Notes: generated by a model not told the origin, from the sequence alone. A DNA stretch of 64,000 bases from Cymodocea nodosa (GCA_036874045.1 CM072337.1:8308001-8372000), one strand, 5' to 3'; shown: positions 35,501-48,740, numbered from the stretch's first letter. Program-made: numbers and translations.

Positions 35501-37031
35501 TTTACAAATAACCTAAGTCCCCATGTAATAAGTGTTTAAATAGGGTTTTTAGGCGTATAACTCAACGTGAAGAGAAGTCGGGTTTAGAAATTAAATAAAT
35601 ATTGAATAAAGTTTATTCAATCAAGGTACCTGAAATATTCTAGTATAACTCGCTGACTTAACCAACCAAACAAGTAAAATGCTATCTAGAGGCAGTTTTA
35701 CACGTTACTTTATCTAACATAACGTCTAGTTAGTACACCAATTTTCGGATGCTTCCAACTGAAATGTTCCGAAAACAACACCATGCTAAACTTAACATTA
35801 TCTTGAGAACATTGTAAACTATTTGAACATTTTGTCCTTTAAATCTAAAATAGTTTATTTGTCTTTTTAAATTATTTCATCAAGATTTTAAGAGGACATT
35901 AATTTAGATTAACTAAGATTTGTATTCTAAATTATATTAATCTGTTTTCGACATTGTTAATCCTCCCCCTACATATATACTTCAAATATATTCAATGAAA
36001 ATACAAAATATACTTGTAGTGACAATAGATGTTAAGTATAACTATACTTTTACATTTTCTTTTCAGAGACTTCCATTATCCTGACATCATCAAAAATGAT
36101 TTCCAGAATCAATTCCTACTGTATATGAATCAAAACACAACTTTGAACTCAATTCGATTAATTCAAGGAGAATAAAAGAATGTATCTTAAATAAACGTTT
36201 CAAAAGTACTAATGTAGATTCAATAAATCAGTAGTCATATTGGTATAAACTATATGCGATTCAAAGATATCTGTAATTAATGAAACAACTTTTTCTTTTC
36301 GAAACAGTAAATATTGATAATTTTCTTTAAAAGTTAGTTTGAAAAGCTTGAATCAAACAAGAGCTTTCTAATGTACCTGTGTAATGAGCTTTCAGTCAAC
36401 AATCTCAGATCTGATCAGGACCTTAGGTTGCCAGATTTAAAAAATCCTTTTTCAAGACAACAATCCTTACATACCTATCTACTCAAGTACAAAAGGCTCG
36501 TGATCAAACTGATCAATAAACTCTCAAAGATTTTTACTTTGTAAGCACTTTTCATTTTAAGCACAGTATATATGTATTCCATTAATACAGATGCAATAAA
36601 ACACAAATCTCATACAATTTTTACTTCTATGATTGTACTGAGAATATGAATCAGTTTCATTAAACTTATACTTTTGATTAACAATTTAAGATGAGTTACA
36701 TATAACTTATTCTACAAGTTTAATCAATTAAGTCAAATTTATGCATGATCATATGCATTTCCTTGATTCAAAGAAAACATTTAATCAAAATTTCAGAATA
36801 TTAGAAGTATTTAATGTTTTTCATTTACATTTCCACTTAAAATTGTAAAAACCATTAAAATTGATAAACTACTTAAAATCAATAAGATACTACTATGATT
36901 TTACAATAAATACATAGTATCTTAAACAGCAGTTTAGATATTACTTTAGATATTTATAATAAGTATATAATATCTATGAGGTGAACAACATCATCAATAA
37001 TATTTATCTTTTTATGTGGAGTTTAAGCATT
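35501..37031 (-). other. AC non-coding spacer between pol and accessory region, with shared module
   Basis: No gene. In the element's sense the spacer contains a roughly 0.9-kb stretch (about 37000-36090) that can be aligned by eye with 58300-59240 in Gypsy element E4. The best part (36530-36345 here) matches E4 58775-58965 at most positions, for example TTTGAGAGTTTATTGA, GTACTTGAG.AGATAGGTATG and TCTGGCAACCTAAG. Copy B carries the same stretch at about 44790-45700. Confidence 0.65.
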
Positions 37032-38405
37032 TTACACGTCACATACCCTACAAATCCCTAAATTTAATCTAATGTTGCAAAATGTATTTTCGTCTAGAGG
37101 TTTTGTAAATATATCAGCTAATTGATTTTTACTAGACACAAATTTTAATTTAATTTTTCCTTTAATTACGTTATCTCTTAGAAAATGATGTCTAACCTCT
37201 ATATGTTTTGCTCTTGAATGTAATACAGGATTTTTAGAAAGATTTATTGCAGAACTACTGTCACAATAAATCTCAGTTGTATCATAAGATAATCCAAAAT
37301 CTTCTAAAGTTTGCCTTATCCATAGAATCTGAGTGCAACACAATGCAGCAACAACATATTCAGCTTCTGTAGTAGAAAGTGCTACACAGTTTTGCTTTTT
37401 ACTAAACCATGACACCAAATTATTTCCCAATAATTGACATGTGCCACTAGTACTCTTTCTATCAGATTTAGATCCTGCATAATCAACATCAGTATATCCT
37501 ATAAGATCTATTGAACTATCCTTAGAATAATATAGTCTGAAATTTTTAGTTCCTTGTATATATCTTAATATTCTTTTAACTGCAATTAAGTGTGATTCCT
37601 TAGGATTAGATTGAAATCTAGCACAAACACACACAGCAAACATAATATCAAGTCTACTAGCAGTCAAATAAAGTAAAGAACCAATCATACTTCTGTATTT
37701 TCTTTGATCTATAGATTTTCGTATGTCATCAATATCTAACTTTAAAGTACTACTCATAGGAGTTCCTCGAATCTTTGTATCATTAAAATTAAATTTCTTA
37801 AGCATTTCATCTACATATTTTTCCTGATTTAAAAATATACCTTTATCCATTTGCTTAATTTGAAGTCCTAGAAAATATGAAAGTTCTCCTATCATACTTA
37901 TTTCAAACTGATTAGTCATCTCTTCAGAGAATATTTCTATCAACTTATCAGAGGTTGCTCCAAAGATTATATCATCCATGTATATTTGAACATCAATCTG
38001 ATCTTTACCATCTCTCTTAATAAATAGAGTGTGATCCACTTTTCCCATGATATAGCCTTTTTCTATTAAAAAGGTAGACAATCTTTCATACCATGATCTA
38101 GGTGCTTGCTTCAAACCATATAAGGCTTTCTTCAATTTATACACAAAGTCAAGATTTTTAATATCTTCAAATACTACATAATATCCATTTCCAGTTAGTT
38201 TTATGACACTCAGCAAATTAAATCCTAAGTTTTCTACATATAGTACATTCGAAATAACACAAGTAGGAGTTATTTGAACATTGCCCATACCTATGATTTT
38301 ATCTTTGCTTTTATTTCCAAATGTTACACTTCCTTTCATGGTATTTGTAACATTTTGTAATAGACTTTTTTGTCCGGTTATGTGAATTGACGCTCCATAG
38401 TCCAA
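37032..38405 (-). CDS. AC reverse transcriptase / RNase H region (457 codons)
   Basis: Copia-type RVT_2: KALYGLKQAPRSWYERL, the active site QIYMDDIIFGAT, SYFLGLQIKQMDKGIFLNQ, and the RNase H part with ADIFTKPLDE near the end. The first roughly 80 residues are protease-to-integrase linker-type sequence (HITGQKSLLQNV, FGNKSKDKIIGMG) and not RT. A SIRE-like lineage is inferred from closeness to copy B. Fossil. Confidence 0.85.
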   Translation of the reverse strand: MDYGASIHITGQKSLLQNVTNTMKGSVTFGNKSKDKIIGMGNVQITPTCVISNVLYVENLGFNLLSVIKLTGNGYYVVFEDIKNLDFVYKLKKALYGLKQAPRSWYERLSTFLIEKGYIMGKVDHTLFIKRDGKDQIDVQIYMDDIIFGATSDKLIEIFSEEMTNQFEISMIGELSYFLGLQIKQMDKGIFLNQEKYVDEMLKKFNFNDTKIRGTPMSSTLKLDIDDIRKSIDQRKYRSMIGSLLYLTASRLDIMFAVCVCARFQSNPKESHLIAVKRILRYIQGTKNFRLYYSKDSSIDLIGYTDVDYAGSKSDRKSTSGTCQLLGNNLVSWFSKKQNCVALSTTEAEYVVAALCCTQILWIRQTLEDFGLSYDTTEIYCDSSSAINLSKNPVLHSRAKHIEVRHHFLRDNVIKGKIKLKFVSSKNQLADIFTKPLDENTFCNIRLNLGICRVCDV

Positions 38406-39759
38406 GATCCATTTTGATGTTGTTTCCTCCTACAACACAAATTAAGAAAAACTTTTTCTTGGTACCCAATGTTGTTGAGGACCAAGTTCATTAAACGCAT
38501 ATTTCTTCTTTTTGTTTAAAAATAGTTTAACATTATCATTTATATTCTTATTAGTTGTAAGTACTATTGATTTATCATTAGCTTCATACTCACATATAGC
38601 ATTATTGCTTTTGCAATCATTCTTTTTGTTTTCAGATGTAGTTTAATCAAGACCAAACATATTTTTATCAGATGTTAATTTATTTTGGTCATGCTTATAC
38701 ATTTCAGTAAGTTCATACCAAGATTTTGTACTTGTATTAACATTTTCCGTACATACAAAATCTTTTTCTGCACAAGAATTTTTAGTTTTATCATATGCAG
38801 AATAAGTAATTGGTCTAATACCAGTGTATTGAATTACATGCTCAGGTTTCTAAATTTTCAGTTTACTACAATTGTCTGAAATTTTAGAAACATTAGAAAT
38901 TGAATTTCTAGAACAAGAAACAAGATTTTTAGAAACATTTATAGTCATGTTAGAAGTACAATTTGGCAAATCACATTGATTTATATTATTACTACATGAT
39001 TCATCCCTTGAAGTACCTACTTCTACATATTTATTACCTTGTTTCATAATAAAAGGAATTTTAGTCTTAGATTTACTTGAACTGCAACTAATAAATCCTT
39101 TATTGGCTTGAGATTCAGGATAATCAAATCTTAAGCCAAATTTATAAGACACCGCAGGGGTACTAGTTAGTTTGCCTAACTTAGTTTGACTTAAATTCCA
39201 TTTCTCAAAGGTGGAATTTAAATCTTGCTCTCTCAATTTTAATTTTTCTATCTCTAATTCAAGTTCATTTATATTGTTTCTCAACATTCCATTTTCAGAT
39301 TCTATCTTTAATTTTTCAGCATTTATATTCTGTATTTGTTTATGCAAGATACATTCATTAAATCTAAATTTTTGCAAATCTCTAGCATGATTTTCATTAT
39401 CACATTTAAACTTTTCTAAAGTAGTAGACAGGAAACAATTTTCTTCTTCAATAATGGATGAAGATTTTCTAATATTCTTATTTTCCAGTTTACATACCTT
39501 AAGTTTTTGTAATAATGCATGATAAGCACATAATAATTCATCAAAGTTGAAATCTGAATGACTTTCAGGATCAGATATTACCTCAGACTCATCTACCATG
39601 AAGCACACATGAGCAACATCTTCTAACTCTTGTTCTCCTTCTGAATGTGAAGATTTTGATGCTGATTCCTCAGATTCAGACTCTTCAGATGTGTCATCCC
39701 AAGTGACCTTCAAAGCCTTTTTCTTGTAAAACTTTTTCTGAGTTTTCTGAGCCGTCTTC
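38406..39759 (-). pseudogene. AC gag C-terminal region
   Basis: The frame at 39713-38850 starts inside VTWDDTSEESESEESASKSS, an acidic Ser/Glu stretch that follows the zinc knuckle in copy B. It continues through long heptad-patterned segments (likely coiled coil) and Asn/Ser-rich sequence. WILDYGASIHITGQK at the 38405 boundary begins the protease-like segment. The upstream gag is cut by the copy B LTR at 39760. Fossil. Confidence 0.75.
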
Positions 39760-41368
39760 TATAGGATCGTATGGCTACACAAGAGGGGGGTGAATTGTGT
39801 ATTTTTAATATTTTCTGAAATATAATTGAAACTTTAAACCTCAAAAACAAGTCGAGACATTGTTTTCATAAAATCATTTTTATTCAAGGTTTCAATTACA
39901 ATACACAATTCAATTCTCCTCAGAAATTGTAGATGCAATTATATTTCAATACCATGTATCATCTAAACAATTTCATAACTACAAATAGAGAAAACTAATT
40001 TGCAGAATTTAAAACTTTTCTCCCTGTTTGAGATCTTTCTTCTTCTTCTTTTTCTTCTTCAGCAATTCTTCAATGACGAATATCTTGTCTTTTCATGCTT
40101 CACCGAATTTGCTTTCTTCTGATACTTCAAATCTTCAGTGACGAAAATCTTACCTTTTTATGCTTCACTGAACTTTCTTCCACTTGAGAGATTTTCCCCG
40201 AGAAGGTGTTTTTGATCCCTGAAAAAGATTTTTCTTTTGGTGTGCAGGGATAGTTTGATCCTTGAAAAGATTTTTCGTTTTGTGTGCAACAATTAATTGA
40301 TCAACGAGAATTCTATCTTTTAGACTGTATCTTTATTTCATGCATATCCTTCACGTTTAACCACTACCATTTTTCCACTTCTCCACATCTTTCCTTTTTC
40401 CTTCATCGAAACACGCGTTCTAGCCCACGTTTATATTTCGAATTTTCTTTAATCATTAGTCTTGGATCTCTCAAAAATTTCCTACAAAATAAATTTCTCG
40501 TCCAAAAGTTTTTTCATCAGTGTAATAAGAAGTCGTTACTTTAATGCTAACTAAACGAGTAACATAAGTATATATATAACTTAACGTTTCTAACTTAACG
40601 AGTTCCTCATGTGCCATTTCACGTGACAAGTACTGTAGCTAACTCAATGAACTAAGTCCGTGGTGTTATGCTATCTCAACGAACCATCTCCATTGTGTTA
40701 TGATAACTCAACGAACCATTTCCGTTGTGTTATGATATCTCAACGAACCAGTAATACACAAATGTTTTTATAATAAGAATTTTACCACGTGCAAAAAATA
40801 ACAACTTAAGTTTATAACGCTAACCTAACGCGTTGCCTTAGTGTTTAATATAGCAACTCAACGCGTTTAGTTATGTTAACTTAACGAGTTAAACATGTGC
40901 ACCTCACATGATACAATACAACATTCGTAACTTATAATTTCACCACGTGTATAACACTAACTTAACGAGTTCGTCTCTTCTTTTACTCACTAACTTAACG
41001 AGTTATCACATGACCTATTTTAACCTTTAAGCCTCTAACTTAACGAGTTCTCACGTGACCTCTATACAAACAAAACTCTAACTTAACGAATTGTCTAAAC
41101 GCGCACTGTTCATGATACAGAAGATATAACATTAAAACATATCATGCTTTTCAATAAAAACACACGTTAATTAACGTTTAGCTAAATGAGAATTTAATGC
41201 AACGAAACGACTAGTTATTAACTTCAGATCCAATACAGACAAGTATTTATATCAGTAAGCTTTTTCTGTATTAATTGATGATTTTAATTTCTTTTCACAA
41301 GCAATAGTAATTGAGCAAATATGATTATTTTCATTCAGCACACATCATCAAAACAAAAATACTCAACA
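39760..41368 (-). repeat. B 3' LTR (about 1.6 kb)
   Basis: On the minus strand it starts TGTTGAGTATTTTTG and ends ...ATACGATCCTATA beside AC gag sequence. It is homologous to 24908-26384. It is rich in AACTTAACGAGTT repeats (40540-41110). The small plus-strand frame at 40284-40544 is not supported. Confidence 0.87.
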
Positions 41369-41369
41369 A

Positions 41370-41383
41370 TCTCCCCCTTTTTG
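41370..41383 (-). promoter_or_regulatory. B polypurine tract
   Basis: The minus strand reads CAAAAAGGGGGAGA immediately upstream of the LTR start. Confidence 0.87.
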
Positions 41384-41976
41384 ATGATGACAAAACAATA
41401 TTAAATCAATTATGAAATATGTATAACTCAACAAAGCACCTTCGTTGGGTTAACTTTTAATTCAACAAACTTGTTTGTTGACTTAAGTTCACTTAAGCTT
41501 ATTTCTATTGTTTGTGTAAATTTTACCTCTCAGAACTACAACTCTCAAATGTCAATAATTATATAAGTATTAGTTTTCTAATTATCATCTGTCAGATTAC
41601 AATAACCATTTAAATAGCATCTCCTTTTATAATATATATATGCAATTAAGATCATAATCATCTTTTTATAATATTTCTCCCCATTTTTGTCATTAATCAA
41701 AAAGATAATTACAAAGAATATATATACATATATAAGAGATATAATTACAACAATTCTTTATGTAAACAAGAATAATAATTGAAGACATTTACAGAAAAAT
41801 GTATTGTTCAATGAATCAAACAAGTAATACAAACATTACATTTTGTATTCAGAAACAAACAAAAACAGTTAGCAACCCCTCCTAAGTATATCACTTATAG
41901 TAGTACATATTTTATCTCCTAGATGCCTAATATCATTTCTGATGTCGTTAAGCACTGCATCTAAGTCAGGAGGTAG
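41384..41976 (-). other. B 3' untranslated stretch
   Basis: AT-rich and parallel to the AC stretch at 26399-26929. No gene is seen. Confidence 0.6.
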
Positions 41977-44140
41977 CTAGGTTTGCTGTTCTACTTGAAC
42001 TGAATAACTTTGTTGTTGTTGTTGTATATGGTCTGTATCAGGTTGTTGTTGTTGTTGTCGTTGAGGTTTATGCATGGCCTGGAATTTTTGCAAATTTTTG
42101 ACACTAAATTCTCTCATGCCTTTAGTTTCAGAGGGCCAGTCGGATAAATTCAATTGACTTGCAATGAGTCTATATACAGCATCACCATAAAATAACTTTG
42201 AACTCATATGCTGTAGTTGAGAAGTGAAAACATCAAACCAATTGATTTGAATTCTATTCAGCAAGCTATAAGTTGCATATAAACAACTTCTGCTGACTTC
42301 CATATTGTGTCCAACTCTCTGAAATAAATTTGCATGCAATATATTTGCAATAAACCTTGCCTCTGCATTTAGATTTTCCATTAATCTCATTTCAGAATAT
42401 ACATCTGGAATTTTTGATAAAGACTGAATGTTCTATTCCAGTTGTCTTATAATGTCAAATCTGTTGGTAACAACAACACCTTCATTCTTTAATCCTAAAA
42501 CTTCAAAAATTAACTCAAGAGACAATATAAACTCCTGTTCATTTATTTGAGTTTTTAGAAAATTTCCATTCTTGACCAGATTGCTATAAAAAGCTGCAAG
42601 AAGCTCTGTGTATTGCTTCCATTTCGTTCCTACTGGCAAGAATGTAATGAGGCCTTGAAACTCAAACAAATCTCTTATGTCCATCAAATTTCTGAATTTT
42701 ATTGGACGAGCATGCAGAATCTGACATGTAATCAGAATATTGTATTTCTGCAATGCTTCTTAAGATCTAAAATGAATTGTATTACCTTGAATGTTTAACA
42801 TTGTACACAAAGAAGGTGATACCTGAAGCCGTGATTCAGAGTTTAATTCATCTTTAGGAACCTCTTCTTCAAAATGAATGTCATGTTGTTCCTCTTCCAA
42901 AATATTATCTTGAAGTTGCTCAGGTAAGCTTGATTCTTCAGCTTCAATAGTGTTAGGAACATTGTCAATATGCTCAACATTCATCTGTTCAGTCTCTATA
43001 GAATGTTCAGAGTACAATTTTTCTACAAATTCTACAACCAGTGTATCTGTCTGTAATTGTTCATTTTGTTCAACAGATATTTCCATTGATTCATGCTGTG
43101 AATTCTCAGACTCTGCTTCTATAGATTCTGTAGAAGGCTGGTTAACTTTTAGCTCTTCTGGAGTCTTAACAATTTCAATATCTGCTACTCTAGACAATTC
43201 AACCTTTGAACTAGTTACTACCTCAACATTGTCAATTATATCTGCAATAACTTGTTCAATGTCAGGTGTTTGATGTTCTGATTTGTCAATTTCTGCATCA
43301 TCAGGACTTGTATTAATAGAAAAACTTGAGCTTATATTTGACTTGGATTTCTTCTCAAGCTTTCTAGCAAGGTAAAATAAAGTCTCATTATCTTCATCAG
43401 TTTCAGTGTGTTCGGAACTGATGAGTTTATCAGATGCACAATAAGGTACAATGTCTAGACATACATTGTCCTTTGAAAATAAATTTTCGTCTGATTTTCC
43501 TTTTTCAATAGACTTTGTTTCTTTAGACATAATTTTTCTAACTTTCCTTCTTCTATAACATTTTTGTTTCTCCTTTTCAAGTATTGCTGTTTTCTTTTCA
43601 AATTACTCCATAAAAGTTTTCTGCTTTAATTCTTCTAAGGCACTTTATATTGCAACGGCCTTTTGAAGACTATCAACTTTTGTTTTGTCTACAGCAATAT
43701 CTGATTCTACTTGTTTTGAATATAAAGGAGTAGGGATAGTTGATTCATGCTCTTCCTCAAATGCATGTAGTCTTGTACCATTTATAAGAGTTTGAGGAGT
43801 TCAATTTGATGAACCTACACCTTTTTCCAAATATTTTGCATACTGTTCCAAAAATGCAATCTCAGCACATTTCATTCTGTATTCTCTATTATATTTACTT
43901 CGAATACCCATGTATGTAATACTTGCATCAGTATGTTGAAGTTCTTGTCTAACTTCATCTAATATATCATGAGAAAAGAAGTAATCTCTATAAAGTTCTT
44001 CTAACCTTTTGTCCACTCAAAATATTTTCTTGAACCAAGTACGTGGAACTTCATCATTCTCTATTTCTTTTCCTTTTGCATCTCTTCTGCTTTTGCCTTT
44101 TCCTCTACCACGACCTTTGTAGAACTTGGAGACCATCGTC
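41977..44140 (-). pseudogene. B accessory coding region downstream of pol
   Basis: The frames lie in the same sense as pol. The N-terminal part is basic (near 44135), then YRMKCAEIAFLEQYAKYLEK, then a long acidic linker (43530-42760; Glu/Ser-rich). Next is a globular-looking part (42753-42433) with FEFQGLITFLPVG and LLAAFYSNLV, then SCLYATYSLLNRIQINWFDV and a Gln-rich C-terminus (42390-41977). The globular part resembles the plant retroelement-associated proteins often called putative plant transposon protein. That is from memory and moderately sure. No signal peptide, membrane helix or furin-like site is seen, so env-like is not supported. Fossil. Confidence 0.6.
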
Positions 44141-45723
44141 ACAAGTTGTAACAACAACAAGCGGGAAAGATTTTCTTGACAAAGTTTACAAATAACCTAA
44201 GTCCCCGTGTTATAAGTGTTTAAATAGGGTTTTTAGGCGTATAACTCAACGTGAAGATAAGTCGGGTTTAGAAATAAAATAAATATTGAATAAAGTTTAT
44301 TCAATCAAGGTACCCGAAATATTCAAGTATAACTCATTGAGTTAACTAACCTAACGAGTAAAACGCTATCTAGAGGCAGTTTTACACGTTACCTTATCTA
44401 ATATAATGTCTAGTTAGTACACTTAAACAAGTTTCGGATGCTTCCAACTAAAACCTTCCGAAAACAACACACATGCTAAATTTAACATTATTTTGAGAAC
44501 ATTGTAAACTATTTGAACATTTTGTCTTTTGAATCTAGAATAGTTTATTTGTCTTTTTAAATTATTTCATCAAGATTTTAAGAGGACATTAATTCAGATT
44601 AACTAAGATTTGTATTTTAAATTATAATAATATGTTTTTGACATTGTTAATGCTCCCCCTACAAATATACTTCAAATATATTCAATCAAAATACAAAATA
44701 TACTTGTAGTAACAATAGATGTTAAGTATAACTATACTTTTACATTTTATTTTTAGAGACTTCTGTTATCCTAACATTATCAAAAATGATTTCCAGAATC
44801 AATTCCTACTGTATATGAATCAAAACACAACTTTGAACTCAATTCGATTAATTCAAGGAGAATAAAAGAATGTATCTCAAATAAACGTTTTCAAAAGTAC
44901 TAATGTTGATTCAATAAATCAGAAGTCATATTGGTATAAACTATATGCGATTCAAAGATATCTGTAATTAATGAAACAACTTTTTCTTTTCGAAACAGTA
45001 AATATTGATAATTTTCTTTAAAAGTTAGTTTGAAAAGCTTGAATCATACAAGAGTTTTCTAATGTACCCGTGTAATGAGCTTTCAGTCAACAATCCTAGA
45101 TCTGATCAGGACCTTAGGTTGCCAGATTTAAAGAATCCTGTTTCAGGACAACAACTCTTAGATACCTATCTGCTCAAGTACAAAAGACTCGTGATCAAAC
45201 TGATCAATAAACTCTCAAAGATTTTTACTTTGTAAGCACTTTTCATTTTAAGCATAGTATATATGTATTCCATTAATACAGATGCAATAAAACACAAATC
45301 TCATACAATTTTTACTTCTATGATTGTACTGAGAATATGAATCAGTTTCAATAAGCTTATACTTTTGATTAACAGTTTAAGATGAGTTACATATAACTTA
45401 TACTACAAGTTTAATCAATTAAGTCAAATTTAAGCATGATCATATGCATTTTCCTTGATTCAAAGAAAACATTTAATCAAAATTTCAGAATGTCAGAAGT
45501 ATTTAATGTTTTTCATTTACATTTCCACTTAAAATCGTAAAAACCATTAAAATTGATAAACTACTTAAAATCAATAAGATACTACTATGATTTTACAATA
45601 AATACATAGTATCTTAAGCAGCAGTTTAGATATTACTTTAGATATTTATAATAAGTATATAATATCTATGAGGTGAACAACATCATCAATAATATTTATC
45701 TTTTTATGTGGAGTTTAAGCATT
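44141..45723 (-). other. B non-coding spacer between pol and accessory region, with shared module
   Basis: No gene. 45700-44790 is the counterpart of the AC module and of E4 58300-59240. Nearer the accessory frame, CAACGTGAAGA and TTTCGGATGCTTCC elements occur. Confidence 0.6.
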
Positions 45724-47451
45724 TTACACATCACATAGCCTACAAATACCTAAATTTAATCTAATGTTGCAGAATGTATTTTCGTCTAGAGGTTTTGTAA
45801 ATATATCAGCTAATTGATTTTTACTAGACACAAATTCTAATTTAATTTTTCCTTTAATTACGTTATCTCTTAGAAAATGATGTCTAACCTCTATATGCTT
45901 TGCTCTTGAATGTAATACAAGATTTTTGGAAAGATTTATTGCAAAACTACTGTCACAATAAATCTCAGTTGTATCATAAGATAATCCAAAATCTTCTAAA
46001 GTTTGCCTTATCCACAGAATCTGAGTGCAACACAGTGCAGCAACAACATATTCAGCTTCTGTAGTAGAAAGTGCTACACAGTTTTGCTTTTTACTAAACC
46101 ATGACACCAAATTATTTCCCAATAATTGACATGTGCCACTGGTACTCTTTCTATCAGATTTAGATCCTACATAATCAGCATCAGTATATCCTATAAGATC
46201 TATTGAACTATCCTTAGAATAATACAGTCCGAAATTTTTAGTTCCTTGTATATATCTAAATATTCTTTTAACTGCAACTAAGTGTGATTCTTTAGGATTA
46301 GATTGAAATCTAGCACAAACACACACAGCAAACATAATATCAAGTCTACTAGCAGTCAAATAAAGTAAAGAATCAATCATACTTCTGTATTTTCTTTGAT
46401 CTATAGATTTTCCTAAGTCATCAATATCTAACTTTAAAGTAGTACTCATAGGAGTTCCTCGAATCCTTGTATCATTAAAATTAAATTTCTTAAGCATTTC
46501 ATCTGTATATTTTTCCTGATTTAAAAATATACCTTTATCCATGTGCTTAATTTGAAGTCCTAGAAAATATGAAAGTTCTCCTATCATACTCATTTCAAAC
46601 TGATTAGTCATCTCTTTAGAGAATATTTCTATCAACTTATCAGAGGTTGCTCCAAAGATTATATCATCCACGTATATTTGAACAACAATCTGATCTTTAC
46701 CATCTCTCTTAATAAATAGAGTATGATCTACTTTTCCCATGATATAGCCTTTTTCTATTAAAAAAGTAGACAATCTTTCATACCATGATCTAGGTGCTTG
46801 CTTCAAACCATATAAGGCTTTCTTCAATTTATACACAAAGTCAGGATTTTTAATATCTTCAAATCCAGGTGGTTGTTTTACATAGACTTCTTCATTAATT
46901 AAACCATTTAGAAATGCACTCTTTACATCCATTTGATATAATTTAAAATCCATATTACAAGCATAGGCCAATAATATTCTAGTACTTTCTAACCTAGCCA
47001 CAGGAGCAAATGTTTCATCATAATCTAATCCTTATTCCTGTGTATACCCTTGTGCAACTAATCTAGCTTTATTCCTTATAATTTGACCAGTTTCGTTAGT
47101 TTTGTTTCTAAAGATCAACTTTGTACCTATTATGGACTGATTTTCTGGTGGAGAGACTAATTCCCATACATCATTTCTGATGAATTGATTTAGTTCTTCT
47201 TGCATTGCCACTATCCAATTTTCATCAGATAATGCTTCTTGTATATTCCTTGGTTCCACCATAGAAACAAACATACACATACTATTTAAATTTACTGAAG
47301 TTCTAGTTTTAACTCCCTCATTAATATTACCAATGACTTGAGTAATGGGATGTGATGAAGAATAACGCCAATTTCTCTGATTTTCCTCAATATTCTCATC
47401 AACATCTGAAAGTCCATCACTTTCATCATTAGTTTGATCATTTAAGTTCAT
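45724..47451 (-). pseudogene. B reverse transcriptase / RNase H region
   Basis: The N-terminal part (47451-47032) has NWIVAMQEELNQFIRNDVWEL and ARLVAQGYTQE, the usual start of Copia RVT_2. The 425-codon frame 47001-45724 continues with KSAFLNGLINEEVYVKQPPG, the active site QIYVDDIIFGAT and the RNase H portion VALSTTEAEYVVAALCC, ending shortly after ADIFTKPLDE. SIRE-like. Fossil. Confidence 0.88.
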
Positions 47452-48740
47452 ATTTTTGATTTTTCAGATAAATCATCAATCTCTCTATTGATCTCTAACT
47501 CATTTGGAAAATTGATCAAGTCATCATTATCAGCTTTAGATTGAGATTCTCTAAGAGAATTTTCATTGAAGCTTACATGGAGGGTTTCTTCAATAGTCCT
47601 AGAAGTATTGTTATATACTCTATAGGCTTTACTTCTAGTAGAGTAACCTACAAAAATTCCTTCATCCGATTTGACTTGAAATTTATCCCTTTTATTCTTA
47701 GTATTAAGAATAAAACACTTGCAGCCAAATTGTTTTATATAGGAAATTTTTGGAACCCTATTAAACATAATTTCAAAAGGAGTTTTGTTAACATGAGGTC
47801 TTAAATGACTTCTGTTAATAACATAACAAGCTGTATTTACTGCTTCAGCCCAAAGATTTTGAGGTAACTTATGTTCATTCAACATAGTTCTGGCCATTTC
47901 TTGAAGTGATCTATTCTTTCTCTCAACAACACCATTTTGACACGGTGCTCTTGGAAAAGAAAATCTGTGATCAATGCCATGCTCATTACAATAGTTATCC
48001 ATTTGATCATTATCAAATTCAGTTCCATGATCACTCCTAAGTTTTTGAATAGAGACACTTTGCTCATTTTGAACAAAATTGCCAAACATTTTAAATTTTT
48101 CAAAAACTTCTATCTTAGATGCTAGAAAATATACCCAAGTGTATCTAGAGAAGTCATCTACTAAAACAAATACATACCATTTACCACCAAGACTCATGAT
48201 TCTTGTTGGTCCAAATAGATCCATACGTATAAGTTCTAAGACTCTCTTGCTTGAAATATCAGTTTTGGATTTAAAAGAGTTTTTGTGAAATTTACCTAAC
48301 TCACATGCATCACACATAAAGTTCTTTGAGTATTTAATCTTTAGTAAACCTCTCACTAAATATTTTCTAGATAGTTTATGTAACAGTCTCATATTTATAT
48401 GCCCAATCCTTCTATGCCATAGATATGCATCACTAGTTTCAGCTAGCAAACATGAATTTAAATCAACTGCACTAGAAGGTAAAGATAAAATACATATAGA
48501 ACCTTTTCTTTTAGCAATAAACTTAATTTCATCTGTATTTTTATCAATTATTTTGCATACATTATCTTCAAACACTACATAATATCCATTTTCAGTTAGT
48601 TTTATGACACTCAGCAAATTAAATCCTAGGTTTTCTACATATAGTACATTCGAAATAACACAAGTAGGAGTTATTTGAACATTACCCATACCTATGATTT
48701 TATCTTTGCTTTTGTTTCCAAATGTTACACTTCCTTTCAT
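47448..48740 (-). CDS. B integrase region (430 codons)
   Basis: The zinc-binding pre-integrase segment has LWHRRIGHINMRLLHKLS...CDACELGKFHK. The rve core has IRMDLFGP (first Asp), LRSDHGTEF (second Asp) and CQNGVVERKNRSLQEMARTM (Glu). A GCKCFILNTKNKRDKF and GYSTRSKAYRVYN tail follows, typical of Copia integrase. The protease-like stretch WILDSGASS lies just upstream (48800 area). Fossil but long and open. Confidence 0.88.
   Translation of the reverse strand: MKGSVTFGNKSKDKIIGMGNVQITPTCVISNVLYVENLGFNLLSVIKLTENGYYVVFEDNVCKIIDKNTDEIKFIAKRKGSICILSLPSSAVDLNSCLLAETSDAYLWHRRIGHINMRLLHKLSRKYLVRGLLKIKYSKNFMCDACELGKFHKNSFKSKTDISSKRVLELIRMDLFGPTRIMSLGGKWYVFVLVDDFSRYTWVYFLASKIEVFEKFKMFGNFVQNEQSVSIQKLRSDHGTEFDNDQMDNYCNEHGIDHRFSFPRAPCQNGVVERKNRSLQEMARTMLNEHKLPQNLWAEAVNTACYVINRSHLRPHVNKTPFEIMFNRVPKISYIKQFGCKCFILNTKNKRDKFQVKSDEGIFVGYSTRSKAYRVYNNTSRTIEETLHVSFNENSLRESQSKADNDDLINFPNELEINREIDDLSEKSKI

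Larger units (their letters stand above)
24908..39759 (-). mobile_element. SIRE-like Copia retrotransposon AC (minus), split by E3
   Basis: The left part is 24908-27216 (3' LTR, polypurine tract, end of the accessory frame). The right part is 34359-39759 (start of the accessory frame, non-coding module, RT/RNase H, gag). Between them lies Athila element E3. Both parts are the same family as copy B and fit the same order, so I read them as one element opened by E3. The right end is where copy B is inserted in AC's gag. Broken, with around eight breaks besides the insertions. Confidence 0.75.

Noticed and set aside
41977-44140. Retroviral-type envelope gene in Copia B
   Set aside because: The position fits, but no signal peptide, membrane helix or Cys-rich surface domain is visible.
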